A DNA stretch of 16,198 nucleotides from JANQQZ01 sp039187315 (GTDB lineage: Bacteria; Planctomycetota; Phycisphaerae; Phycisphaerales; UBA1924). Below, piece after piece: positions 7,298 through 13,928 of the stretch. Within the stretch, counting starts at the first letter, position 1. The number at the start of each line of letters is the position of its first letter. The position numbers and the translations under genes are program-made. Location of the stretch: NCBI GenBank assembly GCA_039187315.1, contig JBCCZQ010000069.1, positions 1 through 16,198 of the forward strand. Direction: 5' to 3'. Below the pieces are notes generated by a model. That model was given only the letters and a program-made list of their open reading frames with translations, did no database searches and was not told the origin of the DNA.

Positions 7298-8737
7298 TCA
7301 GCCGGCGGCCCTGGCAAGCCCCCGCTCGACGCATTCGAACACTCGTGGCCAGTCGGCCAGATCCATCACACCCAGGGGTGGAAGCATGCGCACGTGGTAC
7401 GGGCTGTGCCCGCACCAGAACAGCACGACACCCTCTTCGAAGCAGGCTTTGCAGGCGGCCGCGACCTTGGCTTTTTCGCCTCCGAAGGGTGTGAACCGCA
7501 TCATGCCGCCGATCCCGCCCGCGGTGTCCTCGATAAACGGCACCTTCGGGAACCAGTCCGGGTGTTTCGCCTTGAGGGCATCGACATGCCGGCGGAACTC
7601 GGCGTGGTGCCTCGCGATTGATCCGTGCTCACCGTAGTAGTCGCCGTCGCGCAGCAGCTCGAGAACCCGGGTGCCCACCGCAAAATCCTGCCCCGCGCCG
7701 GTGAACGTGCCCGAGAGAAGGCCGGCCTTGGGGTTGTACTCTTCGGTGAACATCGTCGCGCAGGCCTGGGTCATCTTGCCGACGCAGAAGACGTCGACGT
7801 AGTCCCCGAGGTCATATGTCTCGTAGGCGAACATCTCTCCCGTTCGGCCGAAGGTCTGGATCTCGTCGTCCCAGACCGCGATGCCGTTGGCCTTGCACAT
7901 GTCCATCAGGGCGGTGAAGAACTCACGAGGCGCTGTGTTGAACCCGCCCTCGCCCTGGACAAGCTCAAAGATGAAGCAGGCGTGCTGCCTCGGGTAGCGG
8001 TCGATGAACTGCTGCATACGCCAGCAGGCGTGGTCGATGAACGCCGTCTTCCCGCCGACCTTCTCCGCGGCTTCGGCATTCCAGAAAGGCATGTAATCGA
8101 CCTGCGTCGTCAGCGGGATGCCTTCGCGTCCGGCGTGCGAATCGCCGATCTGGCACATCGTCACGCTGCGGCCCATAAAGCAGTGCTTGAACGCCAGCAA
8201 GCGGCTTGCGGGTGCGTGCTTCTGGTAGCAGACCTTGACGGCGCTCTCGTTCGCCATCGCACCAGAGGTTGTGACGAACGCGTGCTTCAGGTTGCTGTTG
8301 CGCTGCGCGAGTTCGACGAGTGTCTCGCCGAATCGGTAGGCCTCGAAGCCAGACTGCAGGTTCCCGTGCTTGGCGGTGTCCTCAAAGCTGCCCGCGACGG
8401 AAGCACGGACCAGCTCCGGGTGTGAGTGCCCGAAGAAGTGGACACCGATGCCACCGATCATGTCCCATTTCACCGAGCCGTCGGCCAGCTCGACGAGCGC
8501 GCCGTTTCCAAGGCCCGATCCGACGTATGGGTAGAGCAGGCCGCGGCCCTTGACCGCCGCGGCGCGGTCCATGAGTTGCTGGTAGCTCTCGCCGGCGCCG
8601 TCGGCTGGTCCCCGGACGTCCGTGAGCGCATCCGACAGCTCGCCGACCCTGTGGACGATGGCATCGACGGCCTCGCGGATGGCGGGGTCGGTGGAGAGCT
8701 GGGCCCCGATACCAGCCTGACTGGTCGTCTGCGTCAT
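7298..8737 (-). CDS. Class III PLP-dependent aminotransferase (AstC position)
   Basis: This fold-type I aminotransferase has its conserved parts in order: GGIGVHFFGHSHPELV (about 95-110), the phosphate-binding TSGAMANESAVK (157-168), GEGGF (262-266), WDDEIQTFGRTG (289-300) with the cofactor Asp, and VGKMTQ with the Schiff-base K321. The usual FHGRT reads FMGRS and the usual DEVQTG reads DEIQTF, so it is a divergent member. It has 479 residues against about 405 for AstC, with an extra N-terminal segment of about 60. The start is ATG 8737, with AAGGA 8 nt upstream. Being next to astA and astD suggests succinylornithine transaminase activity. Other omega-amino acid substrates such as lysine, GABA or ornithine remain possible. 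Confidence 0.88.
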   Translation of the reverse strand: MTQTTSQAGIGAQLSTDPAIREAVDAIVHRVGELSDALTDVRGPADGAGESYQQLMDRAAAVKGRGLLYPYVGSGLGNGALVELADGSVKWDMIGGIGVHFFGHSHPELVRASVAGSFEDTAKHGNLQSGFEAYRFGETLVELAQRNSNLKHAFVTTSGAMANESAVKVCYQKHAPASRLLAFKHCFMGRSVTMCQIGDSHAGREGIPLTTQVDYMPFWNAEAAEKVGGKTAFIDHACWRMQQFIDRYPRQHACFIFELVQGEGGFNTAPREFFTALMDMCKANGIAVWDDEIQTFGRTGEMFAYETYDLGDYVDVFCVGKMTQACATMFTEEYNPKAGLLSGTFTGAGQDFAVGTRVLELLRDGDYYGEHGSIARHHAEFRRHVDALKAKHPDWFPKVPFIEDTAGGIGGMMRFTPFGGEKAKVAAACKACFEEGVVLFWCGHSPYHVRMLPPLGVMDLADWPRVFECVERGLARAAG

Positions 8738-8825
8738 GGTGCGTTCCTTCGCCGCTATGGCGTCCAGCTTTGTATCGGCCCGATTCTGGGGGCTATCCAG
8801 CCGTGCATTGGGCTCGGGCGAGAAG

Positions 8826-10025
8826 TCATTGTTGGCTGAGGCGGGCAAGAAGGACAGCCAGCAGCTGGCATCGCTCCACGAGGCTCTCCAACTCGATCCA
8901 CTCGTCGGGGGTGTGCAGGCCGCCGCCTCGGACGCCGAGCGTATCGATCGTGGGCAGGCCCGCATCCTGCATGATGTTGCCGTCGCAGACCCCGCCGGTC
9001 TTGGCGAAGGGCAGCTGCTGGCCGAGGGCCTCCGCGACTCTGCGGGCTTGGAGCGCGAGCGACTCGGTGGCAGGGATCAGCGGCTTGGCTGGCCGGTTGA
9101 AGCTCCTGTGGATGGCGACGCGGGGCATCGCGTCCTGAGCCGTCGCGTAGCTTTCGAGCGTTTCAGCAAGCTCCCGCTCCACCACGGCGTTCGGGAAGCG
9201 GACGTTGCCCCAAGCCGCGGCATAATCGGGGACGGCGTTCGTCGCGGCCCCGCCCTGGAGCGGGCCGACGTTGAGGATCTTGCCGCGAGCGGGCTCGGGG
9301 ACCGCGGCGAGTTCCGCAACGATGCGTGCGAGTTCGCTGACCGCGGAGACACCGTCTTGAAACGCGCGCCCGACGTGAGCGCTCCGGCCAAAGACCTCGA
9401 CCATGAACTGCCCTGAGCCGACGCGCTCGATCGCGAGCTCGCCCCCAGCCAGCGCCGGCTCCAGGGCGATGCCCAGATCGTGCGCCTCTGAGACGCGCCG
9501 CAGTGCGGCATCGGAGTGATACGTCCCTGTCTCTTCGTCGGTGTTCAGGAAGAACGACCAGTTGACGGGCAGAGCCAGCTCGTGCAGGGTCTCGATCGCG
9601 TGCAGTGCGATGACCAGACCGCCCTTCATGTCGACGCAGCCGGGCCCGGTCGCGGTTCCATCGTCTCGGAGATGCAGCCGATCGAACCCGCTGTCGACGT
9701 GATGGACCGTATCGAGGTGCCCGGCGATGAGGACACGGGGACCATGGCCCTGCTGCGGATGGAACAGCGACGCGTCGGGCGGGGTCTCGGGCTGGTCCAT
9801 CCAGCTTGGGCGTGGCTCACCCGCGACGCGTTCGTGGGTCGCGCCGAGGTCAGCCAAGCGGTCTGCGAAAAATGCACGTTGCCGCTCGATGCCGTCACCC
9901 GAGCCGGGGCCGGTCGGCGTCTCAACAGCCGCACGCAGGTCTGCCAACAGGAGGCTGCGACGGGCCTCGATCGCGTCTCGGACGGCGGCCTCCGTTTCGG
10001 ACAGCGTGTTGGGGCTGCCTGTCAT
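8826..10025 (-). CDS. M20 family zinc amidohydrolase, CPG2/ArgE/DapE-like (candidate succinylglutamate desuccinylase)
   Basis: This is a di-zinc peptidase/deacylase of the M20 family. Ligands and catalytic residues are visible: H103 and D105 (GHLDTVHH), bridging D132 (GPGCVDMKGG), base and ligand E164-E165 (NTDEETGTYHS), E189 (ALEPAL), the dimerisation-domain His H217 (GRSAHVGRAFQDG) and C-terminal H371 (GGGLHTPDEW). The block layout is closest to the glutamate carboxypeptidase (CPG2) branch, whose members cleave amides of glutamate. It has 399 residues and no signal peptide, so it is likely cytoplasmic. Its ATG overlaps the stop of the upstream lipoprotein gene (ATGA, 10022-10025). In an AST-like operon lacking AstE, cleavage of N-succinylglutamate is the natural guess; acetylornithine or succinyl-diaminopimelate are alternatives. 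Confidence 0.92.
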   Translation of the reverse strand: MTGSPNTLSETEAAVRDAIEARRSLLLADLRAAVETPTGPGSGDGIERQRAFFADRLADLGATHERVAGEPRPSWMDQPETPPDASLFHPQQGHGPRVLIAGHLDTVHHVDSGFDRLHLRDDGTATGPGCVDMKGGLVIALHAIETLHELALPVNWSFFLNTDEETGTYHSDAALRRVSEAHDLGIALEPALAGGELAIERVGSGQFMVEVFGRSAHVGRAFQDGVSAVSELARIVAELAAVPEPARGKILNVGPLQGGAATNAVPDYAAAWGNVRFPNAVVERELAETLESYATAQDAMPRVAIHRSFNRPAKPLIPATESLALQARRVAEALGQQLPFAKTGGVCDGNIMQDAGLPTIDTLGVRGGGLHTPDEWIELESLVERCQLLAVLLARLSQQ

Positions 10026-11575
10026 GGCCGGACATCTTGCGGGCGGCGGATCGTGCCCAAGTCGATGACAACGCCGGTAGGCAGATAGACGTCGGCGTTA
10101 AACAGCCCGACGCCGACGCTGGTAAACACCACGCAGGTCGGTCCGTAGAGTTCGGCGTACCGCAAGTCGGACTCGCTCGGCCCGGCGAAGGACTTGTTCC
10201 GCTCGCGCTGGACATGGAAGTGATAGTGCGCCAGCGCCCGCGACGACGCTTCGATCATCTCCTTCGAGGCGACGAAGGTCTGGTCGTTGACGCGCGTGAC
10301 GGGCCGCGGCGGGTAGGACACTGCGGTGAATGAGCCCAGGGTGGTCTGGTTGGTCGCCAGCTTCAGCAGGCCGCCGTACTCGGTCGTCGTATCGCTTCGG
10401 TCTTCCTCGGCCTGCTCGAACAGGGCGAGGCGGACACGCGTTTCCTGGATCGCGTCATCGACAGCGAGGATCGCGACAAGATCACCGTAGCTGATCTGGT
10501 CTTCCCATGCATCGAGCGATTCGAGCGTTCTTCCGCTTGCACTTCGTCGGAAGGTCTCACGGCCTTCGAGGCGTTCACGGAGGACATCCAGCAGTGCCTC
10601 CCGAGAGATCCGCGTGCGGTCGCGTGACTTTTCTGCTGCGATGCGGAGCGGCTCCGCGTGGCGGAGGCGTAGCCCTCTTCGTTGGTCGGCATCAAGAGTA
10701 CGGATGATCGCGTTGGCCTGCGACCACCAGAGATCGTTGTCGCCCGTCTCGAAGTCCGCCAGCCGGAGCAGCCACTCGAGTTCCTCGCCCGAGAGCGGGA
10801 TCGTCCGGAGCTCAAGCAGACCCAGCCGCAGGGCAGCGAGCATCGGGTCGCGGCGGGTATCGGCGTCGGAGCCGGCGAGGTTACCAAGCAGATCCACACG
10901 GATCGAGCCGTCGCGGTCGAGCCGGGAGAGCAGGTTCCACGCGTCGCGTCTGGTCTGCTCGGCGTATTCGGACTGGCTCCGTGGGCCGTGGTCGGTGAAG
11001 ACCTCGAAGATGGTCGCCTCGGCGGTCTGCCCCGGATGCAGTGCTTCGAGTGCGGTCCGCTCGATGCGCTGGCGGTCGGAGGTGCCGGCGTCCTCGTGGG
11101 CATACCTGCGAACGATCATCGGTGTGACTTCCGTCCATCCGCCGTCGACAGCTGCGCGGACAAGGGCTGCTGTCACGGCCTGATCGCGCTCCGTGGGGAG
11201 CATGGTGGTCACGAGCGTCCGAGCTTCCTCCTCAGCCAGCAGGCCGGGTTCGCGCAGCAGCATGACGAGCGACGGCACGCGCAGGCCGCTCGGCAGCCGC
11301 CGTGACCAAGCGATGTCCTTCAGGGTGGCAATCGATGCTTGGCGGTCGAGGGTGCCCTCATCAAGCTCACGCTCGATCTGATCGATCAGATCAAGCCGGT
11401 CACGAAAGGGCAGATCCGGATTCCGGAGATCCGTCAGCGGGTCGGCGCTCGTAAACGGCGGCCTGGGCCCTGCGCAGCCGGTCTGCCAGAGAAGGGCGGT
11501 CAGACAGGCCACCAAGAGAAGCCACGCCCCGGGTGAACGCTCCGCCCGCACGCCTATAATCTGGGTAGTTGCCAT
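10022..11575 (-). CDS. Probable lipoprotein: helical (HEAT-like) region plus C-terminal JAMM/MPN-like domain
   Basis: This 517-residue protein starts with a signal-like sequence (AWLLLVACLTALLWQTGC, about 18-35) ending in a Cys. The lipobox is imperfect, with Gln at -3, so lipidation is likely but not sure. Residues about 45-380 are charged, Leu-rich helices that look like a HEAT-type solenoid. The end has the ordered residues of a JAMM metalloprotease site: E399 in TEYGGLLKL, then H450-Y-H452-F-H454, then S467-x-x-D470 in GPSESDL, followed by a hydrophobic strand CVVFTSVGVG and YLPTGVVIDLG. The His-to-Ser spacing is longer than in classic JAMM. It is the first gene of the operon and is coupled by ATGA to the M20 gene. 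ATG 11575 is chosen because it precedes the signal peptide. The function is unknown. Confidence 0.8.
   Translation of the reverse strand: MATTQIIGVRAERSPGAWLLLVACLTALLWQTGCAGPRPPFTSADPLTDLRNPDLPFRDRLDLIDQIERELDEGTLDRQASIATLKDIAWSRRLPSGLRVPSLVMLLREPGLLAEEEARTLVTTMLPTERDQAVTAALVRAAVDGGWTEVTPMIVRRYAHEDAGTSDRQRIERTALEALHPGQTAEATIFEVFTDHGPRSQSEYAEQTRRDAWNLLSRLDRDGSIRVDLLGNLAGSDADTRRDPMLAALRLGLLELRTIPLSGEELEWLLRLADFETGDNDLWWSQANAIIRTLDADQRRGLRLRHAEPLRIAAEKSRDRTRISREALLDVLRERLEGRETFRRSASGRTLESLDAWEDQISYGDLVAILAVDDAIQETRVRLALFEQAEEDRSDTTTEYGGLLKLATNQTTLGSFTAVSYPPRPVTRVNDQTFVASKEMIEASSRALAHYHFHVQRERNKSFAGPSESDLRYAELYGPTCVVFTSVGVGLFNADVYLPTGVVIDLGTIRRPQDVRP
11555..11560 (+). promoter_or_regulatory. Candidate -10 box for the NifU-domain gene
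   Basis: A perfect TATAAT lies 13 nt upstream of the ATG at 11574, inside the signal-peptide codons of the opposing lipoprotein gene. A start about 7 nt downstream would leave only a few leader bases, which would explain why the ATG has no Shine-Dalgarno sequence. The upstream GTGAAC (11533-11538, 16-bp spacer) matches the -35 consensus at 3 of 6 positions only. Confidence 0.42.
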
Positions 11576-11828
11576 GGATGCCACTCTACCCATCCGAGAT
11601 CGCGTCATGCGGATCCTGAACCTGATCCGTCCAGCGGTCCAGTCCGATGGCGGGGACATCGAGCTTGTGGACGTTTCTGAGGAAGGCATCGTCCGCATCC
11701 GTCTGCACGGCGCCTGTGTTGGCTGCCCTTCGAGCAGCATGACCCTCAAGATCGGCATCGAGCAGAACCTCAAGGAGCACATCCCAGAGGTGACGGCCGT
11801 GGAAGCGATCGAAACCGAAGCCGGCTGA
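11574..11828 (+). CDS. NifU C-terminal (NfuA-like) Fe-S scaffold/carrier protein
   Basis: This small 84-residue protein is a stand-alone NifU C-terminal domain, which binds a bridging [4Fe-4S] cluster between two subunits and passes it to apo-proteins. The family signature is intact: LIRPAVQSDGGDIELVDV (about 17-34) and GACVGCPSSSMTLKIGIE with C48-x-x-C51. The start ATG shares the palindrome CCATGG with the start codon of the divergent lipoprotein gene, and no Shine-Dalgarno site precedes it. ATG at 11607 (residue 12) is an alternative that keeps most of the domain. csrA lies 143 bp downstream on the same strand. Confidence 0.92.
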   Translation: MDATLPIRDRVMRILNLIRPAVQSDGGDIELVDVSEEGIVRIRLHGACVGCPSSSMTLKIGIEQNLKEHIPEVTAVEAIETEAG

Positions 11829-11912
11829 CCCACCGATCGGCACAGAACGCGGCCGCTCGAGACGAGCTTTGTTTCGGACTTTGATAGGATTTGGGCACTC
11901 CGATCCGGTTTC

Positions 11913-11971
11913 TGCTACACTCTGTCGGTTACGTGTGGGTGCAAGCAGCGCGGAGCGCTAAGGACGGGGCG
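11913..11971 (+). promoter_or_regulatory. csrA promoter candidate and leader with two GGA motifs
   Basis: TGC-TACACT at 11913-11921 resembles an extended -10 box; TTGGGC at 11891-11896 is a weak -35 at 19 bp. The implied leader of about 45 nt contains GGA at 11952-11954 and AAGGA at 11960-11964. The latter is the csrA Shine-Dalgarno, 7 nt before the ATG. GGA is the core of the CsrA binding site, so occlusion of the ribosome site by CsrA itself is plausible. Confidence 0.4.
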
Positions 11972-12262
11972 ATGCTGGTCATTACTCGGCGAGAAGGTGA
12001 AGAAGTCGTCATCGGGAGCCCTGAGTCCCCGATCGGCGTCGTACGCATCGCATCGATCAAGGGTGACCGAGTCCGGGTTGCGTTCGAGTTCCCGCGCGAT
12101 GTTCAGGTGCACCGCCGCGAGGTCGCCGACCAGATTACCGGCGAGGCCGAGCAGTCTGCCAGCCGCAAAGGCGACGACCCCGTCAAGCGTTCCGATTCGA
12201 GTGAGCGTCATGCCCCGGCGGGTCGGGACGCGGAAACCTCGAACCGCGTCCCCGCGGTCTGA
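11972..12262 (+). CDS. csrA: CsrA/RsmA carbon storage regulator, C-terminally extended
   Basis: CsrA is a dimeric RNA-binding protein that represses or stabilises mRNAs by binding GGA motifs near ribosome sites. The core (residues 1-57) is clear: MLVITRREGEEVVIG, then RIASIKGDRVRVAFEFP and DVQVHRREVADQI. The RNA-contacting Arg of the VHR-x-E block is R49. The rest, about 58-96, is polar and disordered-looking and absent from standard 61-residue CsrA. ATG 11972 is chosen for AAGGA 7 nt upstream and because MLVITR is the universal family start; an open frame reaches upstream to 11891 without family similarity. No fliW or flagellar gene is nearby. It converges on ndk with a 27-bp gap. Confidence 0.93.
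   Translation: MLVITRREGEEVVIGSPESPIGVVRIASIKGDRVRVAFEFPRDVQVHRREVADQITGEAEQSASRKGDDPVKRSDSSERHAPAGRDAETSNRVPAV
12225..12252. terminator. Strong 9-bp hairpin at the csrA 3' end, facing ndk
   Basis: GGGACGCGG (12225-12233) and CCGCGTCCC (12244-12252) are perfect inverted repeats around the 10-nt loop AAACCTCGAA. It sits in the last codons of csrA and 38 nt past the ndk stop, so it could end ndk transcription or stabilise either transcript. No T-run follows on either strand. On the csrA strand a GGA lies at the stem-loop junction (12232-12234). Confidence 0.4.
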
Positions 12263-12289
12263 GGATCCATCAATACGCATCGCCCGTCC

Positions 12290-12760
12290 CTACTCGGCTG
12301 TTCCGCTCGAGAGGTCGTAGACCCATGTCTGGATCGCGCGGTCGTACTCCTGGATCTCGCCGCTGCCAAAGAACAGACCGAGTTCTTTTTCGGCAGCCTC
12401 GGGGCTATCGGAGCCGTGGATCAGATTGAAGCTGTTGGAGACTCCGAAGTCCCCGCGGATTGTACCTGCTTCGGCGTTGCTCCCGAAGGTGGCGCCCATC
12501 ATCTTGCGGCAGACCGCGATCGCGTTGTTGCCACGGATCGCGAGGATCAAAACCGGGCTTGATGTCATGAAGCGGACCAGGCCGTCGTAGAACGGCTTGC
12601 CCTGGTGGTCGGCGTAGTGCTTCGCGGCCGTCTCTTGGGGAATCGTGGTGAGCTTGCAGCCGACGATCTGGAGGCCCTTGTCCTCGAAGCGTCCGAGGAT
12701 GCGTCCCATCAGGCCGCGCTGGACCGCGTCGGGCTTCAGGATAATCAGCGTGGTTTCCAT
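12290..12760 (-). CDS. ndk: Nucleoside diphosphate kinase
   Basis: Ndk transfers the gamma-phosphate from ATP to NDPs through a phosphohistidine and so balances NTP and dNTP pools in the cytoplasm. The family hallmarks are complete: TLIILKPDAVQRGLMG at the N-terminus with K9, H-Y at 48-49, RGNNAI, GTIRGDFG, and the active-site NLIHGSDS with H115. It has 156 residues, slightly longer than the 140-odd of most bacterial forms because of a C-terminal extension. ATG 12760 has AGGAG 7 nt upstream. It is transcribed alone, between a terminator upstream (12822-12853) and the convergent csrA end. Confidence 0.97.
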   Translation of the reverse strand: METTLIILKPDAVQRGLMGRILGRFEDKGLQIVGCKLTTIPQETAAKHYADHQGKPFYDGLVRFMTSSPVLILAIRGNNAIAVCRKMMGATFGSNAEAGTIRGDFGVSNSFNLIHGSDSPEAAEKELGLFFGSGEIQEYDRAIQTWVYDLSSGTAE

Positions 12761-12821
12761 CGTGTTCTCCTGTGATTCGTGGGTGCGGCGAGCATAGGCA
12801 GCGAGCGCCGATCACCGAACG

Positions 12822-12853
12822 AAAACGGCCGCTCCGGTGCCCCGGAACGGCCG
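12822..12853 (-). terminator. Intrinsic terminator of the PEP-CTERM gene
   Basis: Read on the minus strand, CGGCCGTTCCGG, a 4-nt loop and CCGGAGCGGCCG form a 12-bp stem with one mismatch, followed at once by TTTT. It begins 29 nt after the stop at 12882. This is the clearest rho-independent terminator in the window and separates the gene from ndk. Confidence 0.82.
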
Positions 12854-12881
12854 CGAGAGTCCAGAAGAATCAGATCGACGA

Positions 12882-13637
12882 TCAGCGGCGGCGACGGGCG
12901 GCGGCGAGGCCTCCCAGGCCGAGCAGCGCGGCTGAGGCCGGCGTCGGGATCAGGATCAGGTTGTCGAACGCGAACGGCTCAAAGCCGCCGTTGTTGACAC
13001 CGGCTTCGTAGTTGATCGTGAGCGATGAACCGCTGCCGAGAACCGAGGCCGTGAACGCGTTGAACGAGTTCGTGATGAAGCCCTGGCCCTGCACCTCGAG
13101 CGGATCATCAATGGTGACGACCGCGCCGCCCTCCATCTGGTACGGGAACGCGTCGACGTCATCACGCGAGTCAATAGTAAACAGGGGCTGCGCCGGGGCG
13201 CCGTCGATCGAGTACGTGAAGGTGTGCGAGTTATCGCCGGCCTCGAAGTCGCCCATCGCGGCGAACTCGATGCTTACAGCGAGGTTGCTCAGGCCGGCGA
13301 TGCTCAGGGTCCAAGATGCCGACCCTGTACCTCCGGGGTTATCGTTGTTGCTCAGGTCTGCGACGCCGAAGAACCTGTCGGTCTTGCTCGTGCCGGCAAG
13401 GCCGAACTCATCGGCTGGGAAAGACCCGGCCGAGTCGTCGGCGAAGTCGAAGCTCACGGTCCGGTCGGTGATCCCGAAGACATCGAAGCCCGACGACGGG
13501 AAGGCCCCGTTGTTCGCCGAGTTGTCGATGCTCACGTTAAACGCAGCAACGCCGCCGCCATCGAAGTCATCGATGACGATCTGGCCGTGCGACGAGGCGG
13601 CGACGAGCGCCGCCGCTGAAGCGATAGCAATCTTCAT
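12882..13637 (-). CDS. Secreted PEP-CTERM-type protein of unknown function
   Basis: This 251-residue exported protein has a signal peptide (MKIAIASAAALVAASSHGQ) and a C-terminal sorting signal: IPTPASAALLGLGGLAAA followed by four Arg. That is the Phycisphaerae-style PEP-CTERM form (P-T-P-A, hydrophobic helix, basic end), recognised by an exosortase that removes the tail at the membrane. The middle is acidic, rich in Gly, Ser, Asp and Asn, low in Cys, and reads as beta strands (for example SWTLSIAGLSNLAVSIEFAAMG). It fits a beta-sandwich surface or exopolysaccharide-associated protein. The start at 13637 has GAGGGA just upstream. It ends at an intrinsic terminator. No exosortase gene is in the window. 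Confidence 0.87.
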   Translation of the reverse strand: MKIAIASAAALVAASSHGQIVIDDFDGGGVAAFNVSIDNSANNGAFPSSGFDVFGITDRTVSFDFADDSAGSFPADEFGLAGTSKTDRFFGVADLSNNDNPGGTGSASWTLSIAGLSNLAVSIEFAAMGDFEAGDNSHTFTYSIDGAPAQPLFTIDSRDDVDAFPYQMEGGAVVTIDDPLEVQGQGFITNSFNAFTASVLGSGSSLTINYEAGVNNGGFEPFAFDNLILIPTPASAALLGLGGLAAARRRR

Positions 13638-13928
13638 GTTTTGTCCCTCAGAATCGGTGTTCTCTCTCTTGAGCAGGCCGGGCCTCCCATGTGCCGGCCT
13701 GTCGTCCGATCTCCAGCGATAAGACGTGAAGAAGCCTAGCGGTGCGGCCCACCGCGTGCGTCCGGGGACCCCCGATTCATGGTTTCTTTACAATTCTTTG
13801 CGCACTCAGCACGATAGCGATGTCGCGAGCAGCGGTAGATCGGCTAGCCTGCACCACAAGATCCTGAGGCGGACAAGCCTCGTCGGCAGGCTGCCGGCAC
13901 AAACGACAGGACACGGGAAGGAGCCCGG
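13638..13928. other. Divergent intergenic spacer between the PEP-CTERM gene and top6B
   Basis: This 291-bp stretch has no convincing gene. It holds a CT-rich run (13660-13670), a long inverted repeat (13674-13701) and, on the plus strand, TTTACA (13787-13792) as a possible -35 with only a poor CACGAT 17 bp on. It must carry the promoters of both flanking genes, but I could not fix either. The AAGGAG site of top6B is at 13918-13923. Confidence 0.6.
13674..13701. repeat. 8-bp perfect inverted repeat upstream of the PEP-CTERM gene
   Basis: CAGGCCGG (13674-13681) and CCGGCCTG (13694-13701) are exact inverted copies 12 nt apart. They lie 37-64 bp upstream of the start at 13637, in its probable promoter or 5' leader. 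It could be an operator or an mRNA hairpin. Confidence 0.4.

Noticed and set aside
10363..11103. A 246-codon minus-strand frame inside the lipoprotein gene
   Set aside because: It is a shifted frame of the lipoprotein, very rich in Arg, Ser and Thr, and lacks a ribosome site.
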